This document shows, piece by piece, positions 14,834-23,732 of a stretch of 64,000 nt of DNA. Both the position numbers and the translations under genes were made by a program. The DNA is from Ruminococcus sp. (lineage in GTDB: Bacteria; Bacillota; Clostridia; Oscillospirales; Ruminococcaceae): NCBI GenBank assembly GCA_017462565.1, contig JAFTQW010000054.1, positions 25,875-89,874 of the forward strand, read 5' to 3'. Numbering within the stretch: position 1 is the first letter of the stretch; each line of letters opens with the position of its first letter. The notes under the pieces are model-generated. The model was not told the DNA's origin. It worked only from the letters and a program-made list of their open reading frames with translations, and searched no databases.

Positions 14834-15973
14834 TCAGTTTACGATAGCCTTTTCTGTTTCCTTATCAAAGATATGGATTCTGTTAGGATCAATAGCAACC
14901 TTGATATCGTCGCCAGGTCTTGCTGTTGATCTTGGGCTAACTCTTGCAGTAAGCGGAATGCCTTCGCAGAGGAGGTAGAGATATGTTTCAGCGCCCATCA
15001 TTTCAGTGATTTCAACGTTACAGTCGATAATACCTGTTGAAGCGTTAGAAAGATACATTTCCTCATCGTGAATGCTCTCAGGACGAATGCCGAGGATGAT
15101 CTCCTTGCCAACGTAGTTGCCGAGTTCATCGTTGACCTTTGATTCAGGAACGATGATCTGATACTTAACTCCTCTTGAAGTCTTAGTATCTTCAGAGCCG
15201 AATTCAACGATATACTGACCGTATTCTTCCTTAAGAACAGCGTCGATGAAGTTCATCTGAGGTGAACCAAGGAATCCTGCAACGAACTTATTAACAGGGT
15301 TCTCGTAAAGATTCTGAGGAGTATCGATCTGCTGAACGAAACCGTCCTTCATACAAACGATTCTGTCGCCCATTGTCATAGCCTCAGTCTGGTCATGAGT
15401 AACGTAAATGAATGTAGTACCGAGCTTCTTGTGGATCTTAGAAATTTCGGTTCTCATCTGAGCACGAAGCTTAGCGTCGAGGTTTGAGAGAGGCTCGTCA
15501 AGAAGGAATACCTTAGGTGAACGAACGATAGCACGACCGAGAGCAACTCTCTGTCTCTGACCACCGGACATAGCCTTAGGCTTTCTGTCGAGAAGATGAG
15601 TAAGATCGAGGATCTTAGCTGCTTCTGTAACCTTTCTTTCGATCTCATCCTTAGGAACCTTACGGAGCTTGAGTCCGAAAGCCATATTATCGAAAACAGT
15701 CATATGAGGATAAAGAGCGTAGTTCTGGAAAACCATCGCAATATCTCTGTCCTTAGGAGCGATATCGTTTACAAGACGGTCGCCGATGTAAAGCTCGCCC
15801 TCTGAAATTTCTTCAAGTCCGGCGATCATACGGAGCGTAGTAGACTTACCGCAGCCGGAAGGTCCAACGAGAACGATAAATTCCTTATCTCTTATCTCTA
15901 AATTAACATCTGAAACAGCAACAACGCCGCCCGGATATTTTTTATAAATGCCTTTAAGTGTTAAACCTGCCAT
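14834..15973 (-). CDS. msmK: Sugar ABC transporter ATP-binding protein, MsmK/UgpC type
   Basis: A 379-residue CUT1-family ATPase that energises oligosaccharide importers. Walker A is GPSGCGKST (about 38), the Q-loop [10 protein letters not shown] (about 81), the signature [14 protein letters not shown] (about 134), Walker [17 protein letters not shown] (about 156) and the switch VTHDQTEAM (about 190). The C-terminal OB-fold regulatory domain runs from about 240. In Firmicutes one orphan MsmK/MsmX ATPase often serves several sugar importers. No permease or binding protein is adjacent here, in line with that. Its codon use is that of a highly expressed gene. Confidence 0.9.
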   Translation of the reverse strand: MAGLTLKGIYKKYPGGVVAVSDVNLEIRDKEFIVLVGPSGCGKSTTLRMIAGLEEISEGELYIGDRLVNDIAPKDRDIAMVFQNYALYPHMTVFDNMAFGLKLRKVPKDEIERKVTEAAKILDLTHLLDRKPKAMSGGQRQRVALGRAIVRSPKVFLLDEPLSNLDAKLRAQMRTEISKIHKKLGTTFIYVTHDQTEAMTMGDRIVCMKDGFVQQIDTPQNLYENPVNKFVAGFLGSPQMNFIDAVLKEEYGQYIVEFGSEDTKTSRGVKYQIIVPESKVNDELGNYVGKEIILGIRPESIHDEEMYLSNASTGIIDCNVEITEMMGAETYLYLLCEGIPLTARVSPRSTARPGDDIKVAIDPNRIHIFDKETEKAIVN

Positions 15974-16035
15974 TTAATCCAGTCCTCCAGTTCAATTTTC
16001 TTGCCGATTATTTATATACTATCAGCTATAATAAT

Positions 16036-16064
16036 ATAATACCAAACTTTGCTGAATTTTTCAA
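16036..16064 (-). promoter_or_regulatory. Promoter of the MsmK-type gene
   Basis: Minus-strand TTGAAA (16059-16064), 17-nt spacer, TATTAT (16036-16041), about 63 nt upstream of the start codon. Confidence 0.55.
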
Positions 16065-16088
16065 GATGTTAAATCCACAAAGTTACAA

Positions 16089-16868
16089 TTATTTGTTTAT
16101 TAAAAATGCCGAAAAATTGCTGAAAAAAGTGCGGCAAAAGAGCGGAAAATCAGGCTCTGAGAACAAGTTTTCAACATCTTTGTGCAATAATTCCATACAC
16201 TCGCCTATCCCCAGTTTTTCGGGAAGAATCAGACTTCCAAGAGAAATTCTCATAAGAACTTCCACATGATTTCCAACGGCGGCAAACATTCTTTTAACCT
16301 GATGATATTTACCTTCAAAAAGTTCTATAAAAGCCAATTTATCGCAATTTTCAGCGCCAATCACTCTTGCCGGAAGGCAGACCTCTCCGTCCGCTAATTC
16401 AATACCATTTTTGAATATGTCAATATATTTATTTTGAAACGGTCTGGCAAGTTTCACAATATAAATTTTGGGTATATGACTTCTTGGGGAGAGCATACGA
16501 TGAGCAAGCTCTCCGTCGTCCGTGATAAGAAGTGCGCCGAGAGAATCTTTATCAAGTCTGCCGGCAGGAAACAAACCTTTCGACCGAAGCTCCGGCGGAA
16601 TAAGCTCAAGAACGGTTCTGCCGTCCTTTTCGTTGGTCGAGCATACATATCCCTGCGGTTTGTTCAGAAGAATATATCTGAATCTTTGGGAAGAAATAAT
16701 TTTTCCCGAAACCGAAACCGTATCGGAATCGGGATCAATTTTCAGGTCGGATTTTTTAACAGTAGTATTATTAAGCTTTATTTCACCCCTTGAAGCGAGT
16801 TGTTTTATCTGGCTTCGGGAATATTCGGTTCTTTCGGAAATAAATTTATCGAGACGTATCTGGGACAT
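16089..16868 (-). CDS. RsuA-family 16S/23S rRNA pseudouridine synthase
   Basis: 259 residues. An S4 RNA-binding domain (about 3-60; MSQIRLDKFISERTEYSRSQ) is followed by the catalytic domain with GRLDKDSLGALLITDDG, the conserved Asp being in GRLD. The later KIYIV and GKYHQVKRMFAAVGNHV segments are also typical. It isomerises a specific rRNA uridine. RsuA versus RluB/RluE specificity is not clear, although the short C-terminus favours RsuA type. The start ATG at 16868 follows GAAAGGAAAAATT. A 60-codon upstream extension would overlap the divergent gene and is rejected. Confidence 0.87.
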   Translation of the reverse strand: MSQIRLDKFISERTEYSRSQIKQLASRGEIKLNNTTVKKSDLKIDPDSDTVSVSGKIISSQRFRYILLNKPQGYVCSTNEKDGRTVLELIPPELRSKGLFPAGRLDKDSLGALLITDDGELAHRMLSPRSHIPKIYIVKLARPFQNKYIDIFKNGIELADGEVCLPARVIGAENCDKLAFIELFEGKYHQVKRMFAAVGNHVEVLMRISLGSLILPEKLGIGECMELLHKDVENLFSEPDFPLFCRTFFSNFSAFLINK

Positions 16869-16944
16869 AATTTTTCCTTTCGGTATATTCTGGCAATATA
16901 TGGTAATATTATTAGGTGTACAAAAAATTTCAGGAGGCTTTAGC

Positions 16945-17373
16945 ATGAAAAAACAAACTATGATTTTCTTCTCTGCTGCGCTTATAATGACCGCCGCAGT
17001 TATTATGATCCCCTCGAGAAAAAAAGCTCCGGAAGAACCGAAAAACGGCAATGTAGCGGCATCCAGCGTGAGCGAGCGTATAGATTATTTTGCATCGCAC
17101 GGCTGGGAGGTTGAAGAAATAGCCGGAAAAGATATAACTATCCCGACCGATTTTTCAGCAGCTTACGAAGAATACGCATCTCTTCAGGATAAACAGGGTA
17201 TGCCTTTAAGGGAATATGCCGGAAGAAATGCGCAGATATATGTGTATGAAGTAAAAAATTACAGTCCCGAAAGCAAGAAAATGCTGGCAGAACTGCTTGT
17301 GTGCGACGATACCGCCATAGCTTCAATGGTCTACAGCGACGACGGCGGAAGTCTGCGTCTTGCGGTAAGCTGA
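16945..17373 (+). CDS. DUF4830-type membrane-anchored protein
   Basis: A 142-residue protein with an N-terminal signal anchor (MKKQTMIFFSAALIMTAAVI) and an extracytoplasmic domain containing ITIPTDFSAAYEEYASLQDK and ending LVCDDTAIASMVYSDDGG. This pattern fits the DUF4830 family of small Clostridial proteins, for which no function is known. CAGGAGG precedes the ATG by 7 nt. It is divergent from the pseudouridine synthase and followed directly by repeat locus 4. The family assignment is from memory of the motif pattern. Confidence 0.6.
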   Translation: MKKQTMIFFSAALIMTAAVIMIPSRKKAPEEPKNGNVAASSVSERIDYFASHGWEVEEIAGKDITIPTDFSAAYEEYASLQDKQGMPLREYAGRNAQIYVYEVKNYSPESKKMLAELLVCDDTAIASMVYSDDGGSLRLAVS

Positions 17374-17640
17374 TAAAGGGGGACTCTGCTCCCAACGGTC
17401 GCCCGTACCCTCTGTCAGCAAGCTGACATCTCCCTACACTGTAGGGAGTCACCCCTTACCCCCTGCCAAAGGGACGTACCCGCCTAACAGGCGCCCGTCC
17501 CCTCTGTCGGCAAGCCGACATCTCCCCACACTGTGGGGAGTCACCCTTTGGAAACCCGGTATTGATTCACTCATATCCCTATTTAAGGGATATGAGTGAA
17601 TCAGGGCTGGCGCCCATAGGGGCAGTATATCCTGACAGGA
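17372..17640. repeat. Interspersed palindromic mosaic repeat, locus 4
   Basis: Starts one base before the end of the previous stop codon. It has two versions of the CTCCCTACACTGTAGGGAG / CTCCCCACACTGTGGGGAG palindrome, each preceded by a GTCAGCAAGCTGAC or GTCGGCAAGCCGAC palindrome. GCGCCCGTCCCC, CCCTTTGGAAACCC and an AT-rich inverted repeat (TGATTCACTCATATCCCT/AGGGATATGAGTGAATCA) follow, with GGCGCCC at the end. Confidence 0.85.
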
Positions 17641-17699
17641 AGATAAGAGGAAACAAAATTCTCTTTACAGCTACTGCAAAACAGGCTTTATCGGTTGGT

Positions 17700-18071
17700 T
17701 CAGAAAACGTTTATTATGTTTCCGATGAAAGGAAGTCTTAAAGCCATGCCCTTAACAGCGCCGATAATGTACATTATCATAACGCCGAGAGCGCAAAGAC
17801 CGACAAGAGCGGCTATAATTGCGCCGAGAATCGGTATAATGCCGATAATACCCGTAATAATTCCCACAATTATTAAGGTTATAAACCAAGTAAGCTGCTG
17901 GTTTGCATGAAAGCGGCAGAAACTTGAATTTCTGTCCACAAGTATGGGGATAAAGAAGAGAATAGGTATGATATAGGGAAGAACGGCAACTATCATATTA
18001 TTCTGAACATCCGCCTGATTAAAAGTGCTCTGAGCGTCTTTGTCGTTGAAATTTTCAAGGATACCATCCAT
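17700..18071 (-). CDS. Small integral membrane protein, DUF4870-like
   Basis: A 123-residue protein with a polar N-terminus and about four hydrophobic segments (AVLPYIIPILFFIPIL, LTWFITLIIVGIITGIIGII, PILGAIIAALVGLCALGVMI and a last amphipathic end). The FCRFHANQQL motif before the second helix is typical of DUF4870/Tic20-like small membrane proteins. The function is unknown. It lies 23 nt downstream of nrdR on the same strand and has its own GGAGGTATTTCAAA ribosome site, so it may share the nrdR transcript. Confidence 0.65.
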   Translation of the reverse strand: MDGILENFNDKDAQSTFNQADVQNNMIVAVLPYIIPILFFIPILVDRNSSFCRFHANQQLTWFITLIIVGIITGIIGIIPILGAIIAALVGLCALGVMIMYIIGAVKGMALRLPFIGNIINVF

Positions 18072-18094
18072 TTTGAAATACCTCCATAAAAAAA

Positions 18095-18571
18095 TTAATT
18101 ATTATCAGAAGATTCATCTTCATTCTGAACGTCGTTGAATTCACTGATAGCGGCAACAAAGCTGTCGATATCGGTGAAATCCTTATAAACCGATGCAAAT
18201 CTTATATATGAAATAGGGTCTATCTCACGAAGCCTGTTAAGAACAAGCTCGCCTATTTCCTTTGATTTTGCAATGGTTTTAAGGTTATTTGCGTAGTAAT
18301 TTTCTATATAATCCGCAATTTCGCTGACCTGATCGATGGTGACAGGTCTTTTTTTGATAGCGGTGAAGATTCCCTTGATGAGCTTTGATTTATCGAAAGT
18401 TTCAAATCCTCCGTCACGTTTTTCAACCATAAGGAGAGGAACTTCAACAACTTCGTATGTGGTGAATCTTCCCCTGCACTTTATGCATTCTCTTCTTCTT
18501 CTGATTCTGTCGTCGGAAGGACGGGAATCAATTACTTTTGAGTCGTCAAAGCCGCATATCGGACATTTCAT
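18095..18571 (-). CDS. nrdR: Transcriptional repressor NrdR
   Basis: 158 residues: an N-terminal zinc ribbon (CPICG... CIKC, residues 3-34) with the basic RIRRRRECIKCRGRFTTYE stretch, then an ATP-cone domain (about 49-139). NrdR senses ATP/dATP and represses ribonucleotide reductase genes through NrdR boxes. Length is typical. Its ATG overlaps the TGA of the upstream TIM-barrel gene by four bases, so translation is coupled. No nrd gene is in the window. Confidence 0.94.
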   Translation of the reverse strand: MKCPICGFDDSKVIDSRPSDDRIRRRRECIKCRGRFTTYEVVEVPLLMVEKRDGGFETFDKSKLIKGIFTAIKKRPVTIDQVSEIADYIENYYANNLKTIAKSKEIGELVLNRLREIDPISYIRFASVYKDFTDIDSFVAAISEFNDVQNEDESSDNN

Positions 18572-19374
18572 AAATACTGCTCCTTTCCGTTTCGGGGATA
18601 ATTTCCGACCATTTTGCTGAGAATATTATAGCTTGAAACAAGCTCGCTTATATTGCTGAAATTTTTTCTGTAAAGTTCAAGAATAACGCTGCAATCGGGA
18701 TTAAGAGCATAAAGTTTTTCAAAAAACAGCTTGAAATTGAATCTTCCCTTTCCGATAGGAAGACAGTCGCCGAATTCTCCCGAATCGCTTATATGAACGT
18801 GAGCGACGCTTTTTCCGGCGGCTTCGAGAAATTTAAAGGGAGTCTCCCCCGCTCTCACCGCCTGTTTCGTATCGAGAACGAACGAGAATTCATCGCCGAG
18901 CATTTTAGCGATATCCTTTATAAAAACCGACGAACCGCTCTGACATCGTGAAACGTTTTCAACGGCGACAGTTACTCCGTGTTCTTTTCCAAGACGAAAA
19001 AGACGGCTGAAGCGTTCGCAGAAAAATTCCTTTGATTTAACGGCTTTCGGACTATGAAGGACGAAAATTTCAGCTCCGGTAATATTCATGAATCTGAAAA
19101 ATAACTTGCAGTATTCAAAAGCGTCGAGGGTTCTTCTTTCGTAATCCGAAAAGAACATAAGCTGTTCCATTTCGCTGAAGAAAGGGTGTACGGAAACGCA
19201 GTTAACGTCAAAGCGTTCAAGGATCCTGTTTATTTCATGGGCGAAGCTTTTTTGAAGTTCGGAATGTGAATTAATAAAAACCTCAGCGCACGATATTCCG
19301 TTTACTGCAAGATCGTACAAGCTTTCTTCCACTGGCTTTGGATAAAGACAGGCTGTTGAAACTCCGGCTTTCAA
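18568..19374 (-). CDS. Sugar phosphate isomerase/epimerase-type TIM-barrel protein
   Basis: A 268-residue member of the xylose isomerase-like (AP endonuclease 2) superfamily. Supporting segments are VSVHPFF (about 61), EIFVLHSPK (about 100), VTVAVENVS (about 134), FSFVLDTKQA (about 164), VAHVHISDSG (about 190) and SVILELYRK (about 230), which give the expected metal-binding Glu, Asp and His residues. The start is TTG at 19374, 8 nt after GGGAGGAG; the longer frame to 19431 runs into repeat family 4. It is translationally coupled to nrdR. The substrate is unknown. Confidence 0.72.
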   Translation of the reverse strand: MKAGVSTACLYPKPVEESLYDLAVNGISCAEVFINSHSELQKSFAHEINRILERFDVNCVSVHPFFSEMEQLMFFSDYERRTLDAFEYCKLFFRFMNITGAEIFVLHSPKAVKSKEFFCERFSRLFRLGKEHGVTVAVENVSRCQSGSSVFIKDIAKMLGDEFSFVLDTKQAVRAGETPFKFLEAAGKSVAHVHISDSGEFGDCLPIGKGRFNFKLFFEKLYALNPDCSVILELYRKNFSNISELVSSYNILSKMVGNYPRNGKEQYL

Positions 19375-19387
19375 AGATGAACTCCTC

Positions 19388-19518
19388 CCGTTGACACAAC
19401 ACCGCACAAAGCACGCCTGACGGCTTTGCACGTCATATGCCTGCGTGATTTTTATGCGATCTGACGAAAAATCTGACTGCGCATCTGCCGCACAATTTTT
19501 GTGAGGTGCTGCCTTAAT
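19388..19518. repeat. Imperfect palindromic element, family 4 copy B
   Basis: Shares CACGCCTGACGGCT, TGCCTGCGTGATTTTTAT and TCTGACGAAAAATCTGACTG with copy A at 12510-12664. Its ends (ACACCGCACAAAG and TTTTTGTGAGGTGCTG) are roughly inverted. It lies between the promoter at 19533-19560 and the TTG start of the TIM-barrel gene, so it is transcribed as part of that leader. Confidence 0.6.
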
Positions 19519-19532
19519 TATTTTATAGGATA

Positions 19533-19560
19533 ATTATAGCATATAACCGTAAAATGTCAA
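19533..19560 (-). promoter_or_regulatory. Promoter of the TIM-barrel/nrdR operon
   Basis: Minus-strand TTGACA (19555-19560), 16-nt spacer, TATAAT (19533-19538). The transcript reads through the family 4 element before reaching the start codon about 160 nt downstream. Confidence 0.65.
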
Positions 19561-19635
19561 GTGAAAAAATAATAGCGGCGGCATTTGTTTTAAATTTATG
19601 TTTATTAATGGGACGCTGCAAATACTGTTTATGTA

Positions 19636-19670
19636 AAAAACGTCCGCATATGCAGACGTTTTTTATATGT
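19636..19670. terminator. Terminator downstream of mscL
   Basis: AAAAAACGTCCGCATATGCAGACGTTTTTT is an almost symmetric stem (AAACGTC/GACGTTT) with A and T runs on both sides. It can end mscL transcription on the minus strand. Confidence 0.8.
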
Positions 19671-19675
19671 ATTGA

Positions 19676-20074
19676 TTATTTATTATCTTTAAGAAGATCC
19701 CTGATTTCGGTAAGAAGAACTTCTTCCTTTGTAGGCTCAGGAGGAGCGGCAGGTTTTTCCTCTTCCTTCTTTCTGCCGATAGACATAACCTTATTAACCG
19801 CTTTCATCATAAGGAAGATGCAGAAGGCCATGATAAGGAAGTTGATAACAGCAGTTATGAAATGTCCCCAGTTAAGAGCCTGACCGGTATCGCCGAGTCT
19901 GATCTGACCGGCAACCTCTGCTCCGCCGATACAAGCTATAATAGGATTGATAAAATCCTCGGTAAAAGCTGTAACTATATCTCCGAAAGCAGCTCCGATG
20001 ATAACGCCGATAGCAAGATCCATTACGTTGCCTTTAAGGGCAAAAGCCTTGAATTCTTCAAAAAACTTCTTCAT
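19676..20074 (-). CDS. mscL: Large-conductance mechanosensitive channel MscL
   Basis: A 132-residue channel that opens under membrane tension to release osmolytes. The N-terminal FKAFALKGNVMDLAIGVIIG with GAAFG (TM1 pore lining), the extracellular loop and the second helix with NFLIMAFCIFLMMKAVN are all present. The charged C-terminal helix follows. Length is typical. It is followed by a terminator and preceded by a separate zinc-ribbon gene 23 nt upstream on the same strand. Confidence 0.95.
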   Translation of the reverse strand: MKKFFEEFKAFALKGNVMDLAIGVIIGAAFGDIVTAFTEDFINPIIACIGGAEVAGQIRLGDTGQALNWGHFITAVINFLIMAFCIFLMMKAVNKVMSIGRKKEEEKPAAPPEPTKEEVLLTEIRDLLKDNK

Positions 20075-20097
20075 TTTAACATTCCTTCACTTTCTTT

Positions 20098-21744
20098 TTA
20101 TATTTCCGGCAAGCCGGGGATTTCAGGAGTAGATTCTTTAACTGTCTTTTTTGCCTGCATATGATCGGGAAGCTCTATTGCGTCGATCTCGTCAACATAT
20201 GTAGTTTTTTTCTTTGGAAGAGCCTCAACAGCGTGATCCGCCTCCGCCATAACGGCTTCTTTATGCTCGTGAACGTATGCTTCAAGCTGATCTGCGTCTG
20301 CCTGAGCGGTATTTTCCATAGAAATACGTGATTTCATGCGGACGTAAGAATTAAGCCTGTCTGCGTCGACATTCTGAGTAACTCCCATAATATCGTCAGC
20401 TTTTGTCTGATCTTTAGTCTGAAGCTCGTCAGCGTTGACAGCTTCCGTCTGGCGCATATAAAGCTTGTTGTATTTAGGCGAGGTATTGGCTGTAAGCTGA
20501 GAAGAATCCACAAGAGGAGTATCTCCCATATAATCGTTCTTTTTGCGTTCAAACCTTTTAAGACGGCTTGTATCGAGTCCTTCTGTGGAAACGCTTCCCA
20601 TATCGTGCTTGCCGAAGAAATCGTCGGCAGGCTCGGCGTGTTCGGTTTTCTTACCTCCGTCAAAAAACGCCCAGAAATCATCGGAAACCTCCACACGTTT
20701 TTCCGGCTTTTTTTCAGGCGGAGCGCTTTGCTGCTGGAACTGCTGCTGCGGCTGAACCGGAGGAACAGGGATTCCCGGAATTCCGCCGGAGAGCTGCATA
20801 TTGGGCATTCCCTGCATATTTGGCTGAGCGGGCATACCTGCAAACTGTGGATTCTGCGGATTGGGGCGAGGTTCGTTCATGTCTCCGTAAACCGGCTGAG
20901 GCTGACCGTAAACCGGCATACCGCTCTGGTCGTAGCCGATAATCTGGGGCTGAGCGTACATCATGGGCTGAGGCTGACCGTAAATCGGCATACCGCTCTG
21001 GTCGTAACCGATGATCTGGGGCTGAGCGTACATCATGGGCTGAGGCTGACCGTAAACCGGCATACCGCTGGGGTCGTAACCGATGATCTGGGGCTGAGCG
21101 TACATCATAGGCTGAGGCTGACCGTAAATCGGCATACCGCTGGGGTCGTAACCGATGATCTGGGGCTGAGCGTACATCATAGGCTGAGGCTGACCGTAAA
21201 CCGGCATACCTCCCGGAGCGGGCTGACCCGGCATTGTCTGCATCTGAGGCTGAACCGGCTGGGCAGGCATTGCGCCCATCTGCGGCATAGCGTTCATTTG
21301 CGGCACAGGAGCGCCGAAAGCGTTTGGCTGAGGAGATCCGTACATATTATTGTTCATGCCTGATTGATTGGGGTTAACGGCGTCGGTCTGATGATTTGCC
21401 GGACGCTGCTGAACGGCAGGCTGCTGCGGAAGAGTAACTCTTCCCGTATCAAGCTTAGGAATAAAGGGTTCGTCAAAGCTGCTGAAATCGAATTCCTCAT
21501 CGTCATCGTTAAGCTCATCTGCCGTATAAAGATCGGAGGATGAGCTTACAGGTGCGCTGTCGCTGATAGTGAAGGTTCCGCTGCCTAAAGTAAAACCTCC
21601 TGATTTGTTATCATCCTCGGAATGGTAGTTGCCCAGATCTACCTGTTCATAATTTATTTCCTGCGGATTATCAAGGTTTGCGCCGCATTTCACGCAGAAC
21701 TTGAGTTTAGGCGGATTCTCATTTCCGCATTGAGGACACATCAT
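20098..21744 (-). CDS. Zinc-ribbon protein with tandem Gln/Pro/Tyr-rich repeats
   Basis: 548 residues. An N-terminal zinc ribbon (CPQCG... FCVKCG, residues 3-20) is followed by an acidic stretch (about 30-95). A Met/Gln/Pro/Asn-rich disordered region holds about four perfect-register copies of a 24-residue unit (GQPQPMMYAQPQIIGYD then SGMP, DNA 20890-21210, period 72 bp). A charged helical C-terminal half carries several L..Y...K repeats. No transmembrane segment is seen. It is likely cytoplasmic and largely unstructured. The function is unknown; the ribbon and repeats suggest a scaffold or binding protein. Confidence 0.7.
   Translation of the reverse strand: MMCPQCGNENPPKLKFCVKCGANLDNPQEINYEQVDLGNYHSEDDNKSGGFTLGSGTFTISDSAPVSSSSDLYTADELNDDDEEFDFSSFDEPFIPKLDTGRVTLPQQPAVQQRPANHQTDAVNPNQSGMNNNMYGSPQPNAFGAPVPQMNAMPQMGAMPAQPVQPQMQTMPGQPAPGGMPVYGQPQPMMYAQPQIIGYDPSGMPIYGQPQPMMYAQPQIIGYDPSGMPVYGQPQPMMYAQPQIIGYDQSGMPIYGQPQPMMYAQPQIIGYDQSGMPVYGQPQPVYGDMNEPRPNPQNPQFAGMPAQPNMQGMPNMQLSGGIPGIPVPPVQPQQQFQQQSAPPEKKPEKRVEVSDDFWAFFDGGKKTEHAEPADDFFGKHDMGSVSTEGLDTSRLKRFERKKNDYMGDTPLVDSSQLTANTSPKYNKLYMRQTEAVNADELQTKDQTKADDIMGVTQNVDADRLNSYVRMKSRISMENTAQADADQLEAYVHEHKEAVMAEADHAVEALPKKKTTYVDEIDAIELPDHMQAKKTVKESTPEIPGLPEI
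20890..21210. repeat. 72-bp in-frame tandem repeat array
   Basis: The string GGCTGAGGCTGACCGTAAA recurs at about 20894, 20966, 21038, 21110 and 21182, an exact 72-bp period. Units differ mainly by alternating ACCGG/ATCGG and CTCTGG/CTGGGG variants. The encoded 24-residue unit is conserved apart from V/I and P/Q exchanges. Slippage or unequal crossover could change the copy number. Confidence 0.85.
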
Positions 21745-22231
21745 AGAAAAATCACTCCTTAAATTGTAAAAATACAGTATTATAAGCTATATTTCTACAC
21801 AAATTATTATAACATCAACTGGCATTCATTTCAAGAGGTTTTTAAAATATTGTGCAATAAGCGTTAAATCAAACGGAAAAACTGTGCAGTTTTAATATGC
21901 CATACTATTTAATGATGTATAATATGTTTAAATTCAACAAAAATATAGAATACAGATGCTGCCGCCGGAGAAAAATATCATATATTGAAAATATACAAAT
22001 CATAATGCGGTTTCAGGAGGAAAATAGAGCATAGTTACAAATATTTGCCGAGGGTACTATTTTTTTACGGATAAATGTGGTATAATAAAACCAGATGTAT
22101 CCGGCGTCTGCCGAACAGACCTGATAAACAGAAAGACAATGTGAAAAATTACGGGAATTTGTTCCGGATGAAACAGATCCTGAAAGAAGAACAAAAGTAT
22201 TGCCGGTATTTACGGAGATTGGAGTAAAAAA

Positions 22232-23341
22232 ATGGCAAAAAAGAAAATAAGCAGAGAAAAAAGTATAAGAAGAAGTAAGTTTGTTACAGAATTTATTATA
22301 TGCCTTGCCATAGTCGGCGCAGGAGCTTATCTTGTTAAAAGCGCTGCTGACCGTTCTTCCATTGTAGAACAGTCGCCTTATTACGATAAAGGCGATATTG
22401 CCGAGCCTTCAACAGATAATTCTGTAACCGAACCCGATACCGATAAAGTAATATACGAATCCTCGATAGTCGATACAAAAGATAAGTATAAGGGAAATCT
22501 TATTCTTGTAAACGAGGATCATCAGTATTTCGGCGGCGACGAAGATCTTGTAAGCATTCTTGAAATGAACGATCAGACCGGCAGGGATTTCTTTACGTCT
22601 GTCGATTATACCTACACTATACTTGGAAACGTTTACGAGCCGATGGCTAAAATGATATCGGATTTCTACGATATCTATCAGAACGATACTCTTACTATTT
22701 ACGGCTCTTACAGAAGCACCGAATTCCAGCAGCAGCTTTATGACGAGGATCTTGCAGCAACCGGAGAGGATGATTCTACCCGTGTTGCAAAACCCGGATT
22801 CAGCGAGCATGAAACAGGCTACGCTTTCGATTTCAGCGAAACAGTCAATTATGATTACGACGGAACAGGCGATTTTGCGTGGATAAACGAAAACTGCTAT
22901 AAATACGGTTTTGTTGAAAGATATGCCGAGGATAAGGAAGATATTACGAAAATTCAGTATGAACCGTGGCATTTCCGGTTTGTCGGAATCCCCCACGCTT
23001 ATTATATGACCAAGAATAACCTTTGTCTTGAGGAATATATCGAGCTTCTGAAAAAATATCCGTACGAGGGCGAACATCTTGAAATTACGGACGATGAGGG
23101 AAGAAATTTCGAGGTTTATTATGTTGCCTCCGACGACGGCTCTGAAACGACGACAGTTCCCGTTCCGGCAGGTATGGAATCCGATATTTCCGGCAATAAT
23201 ATAGACGGATTTATCGTTACCGTTTATAAAAGCGGCAAGCCGGAGCTTATGAAATATGAAAAGTCCGCCGAACCGGATAGCTCTGATAACGAGGGCGACA
23301 ATGCACAGGATACAGGCGAAAACGGCGGCAGTGAAGAATAA
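22232..23341 (+). CDS. Membrane-anchored D-alanyl-D-alanine carboxypeptidase, VanY family
   Basis: A 369-residue zinc peptidase that trims the terminal D-Ala from peptidoglycan stem peptides outside the membrane. A basic N-terminus and single transmembrane helix (about 18-40) are followed by the M15B domain. The zinc motifs are SEHETGYAFD (191-200; His193, Asp200) and EPWHF (244-248; His247, catalytic Glu244). A C-terminal extension ends in a low-complexity acidic tail. It is divergent from the zinc-ribbon gene. A TATAAT box is at 22081-22086 but no good -35 is seen. The gap 21745-22231 holds nothing else recognised. Confidence 0.88.
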   Translation: MAKKKISREKSIRRSKFVTEFIICLAIVGAGAYLVKSAADRSSIVEQSPYYDKGDIAEPSTDNSVTEPDTDKVIYESSIVDTKDKYKGNLILVNEDHQYFGGDEDLVSILEMNDQTGRDFFTSVDYTYTILGNVYEPMAKMISDFYDIYQNDTLTIYGSYRSTEFQQQLYDEDLAATGEDDSTRVAKPGFSEHETGYAFDFSETVNYDYDGTGDFAWINENCYKYGFVERYAEDKEDITKIQYEPWHFRFVGIPHAYYMTKNNLCLEEYIELLKKYPYEGEHLEITDDEGRNFEVYYVASDDGSETTTVPVPAGMESDISGNNIDGFIVTVYKSGKPELMKYEKSAEPDSSDNEGDNAQDTGENGGSEE

Positions 23342-23394
23342 TATATTATAGTTGCAGCATTTATTTTTTCTGTGTTATAAAGAGGATATTTTCC

Positions 23395-23560
23395 CCTTTA
23401 TTCTGTTGTTAAAGAGGCATTCACTCTATGGGCGCAGCCCTGATTTATTCAAATTTCCTGAGTGGAATTTGAATAAATCAATACCGGGTTTCCAAAGGGT
23501 GGATTCACCCTTTGGCAGGGGGGTAAAGGGGGACAGCGTCCCCCTTAATAACAGCAGAAG
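23395..23560. repeat. Interspersed palindromic mosaic repeat, locus 5
   Basis: Inverted pair TGATTTATTCAAATTCC/GGAATTTGAATAAATCA, then GGGTTTCCAAAGGG, CCCTTTGGCAGGG and GGGGGACAGCGTCCCCC. It lies between the carboxypeptidase gene and the hrcA promoter. Confidence 0.85.
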
Positions 23561-23644
23561 GAGTAAATGCTGTTGTTAATTTGCAATAAAATCACAATTT
23601 ATAAGGTTAAAAATAGGTAAAAACGCTGAAAATGCATAAAACGC

Positions 23645-23673
23645 TTGACAAAGCGTAATAATAGTGATAAATT
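23645..23673 (+). promoter_or_regulatory. hrcA-grpE-dnaK operon promoter
   Basis: TTGACA (23645-23650) with TAAATT (23668-23673) at 17 nt, or the overlapping TATAAT at 23673-23678. It sits directly before the CIRCE operator. Confidence 0.7.
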
Positions 23674-23677
23674 ATAA

Positions 23678-23704
23678 TTAGCACTCAGGGATAGAGAGTG
23701 CTAA
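23678..23704 (+). promoter_or_regulatory. CIRCE operator (HrcA binding site)
   Basis: TTAGCACTC, nine spacer bases, GAGTGCTAA: a perfect match to the CIRCE inverted repeat. Its place at the transcription start of hrcA shows that HrcA represses its own heat-shock operon. Confidence 0.96.
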
Positions 23705-23732
23705 AGAAGTATTCTGAAAGGTTGTGTGAATC

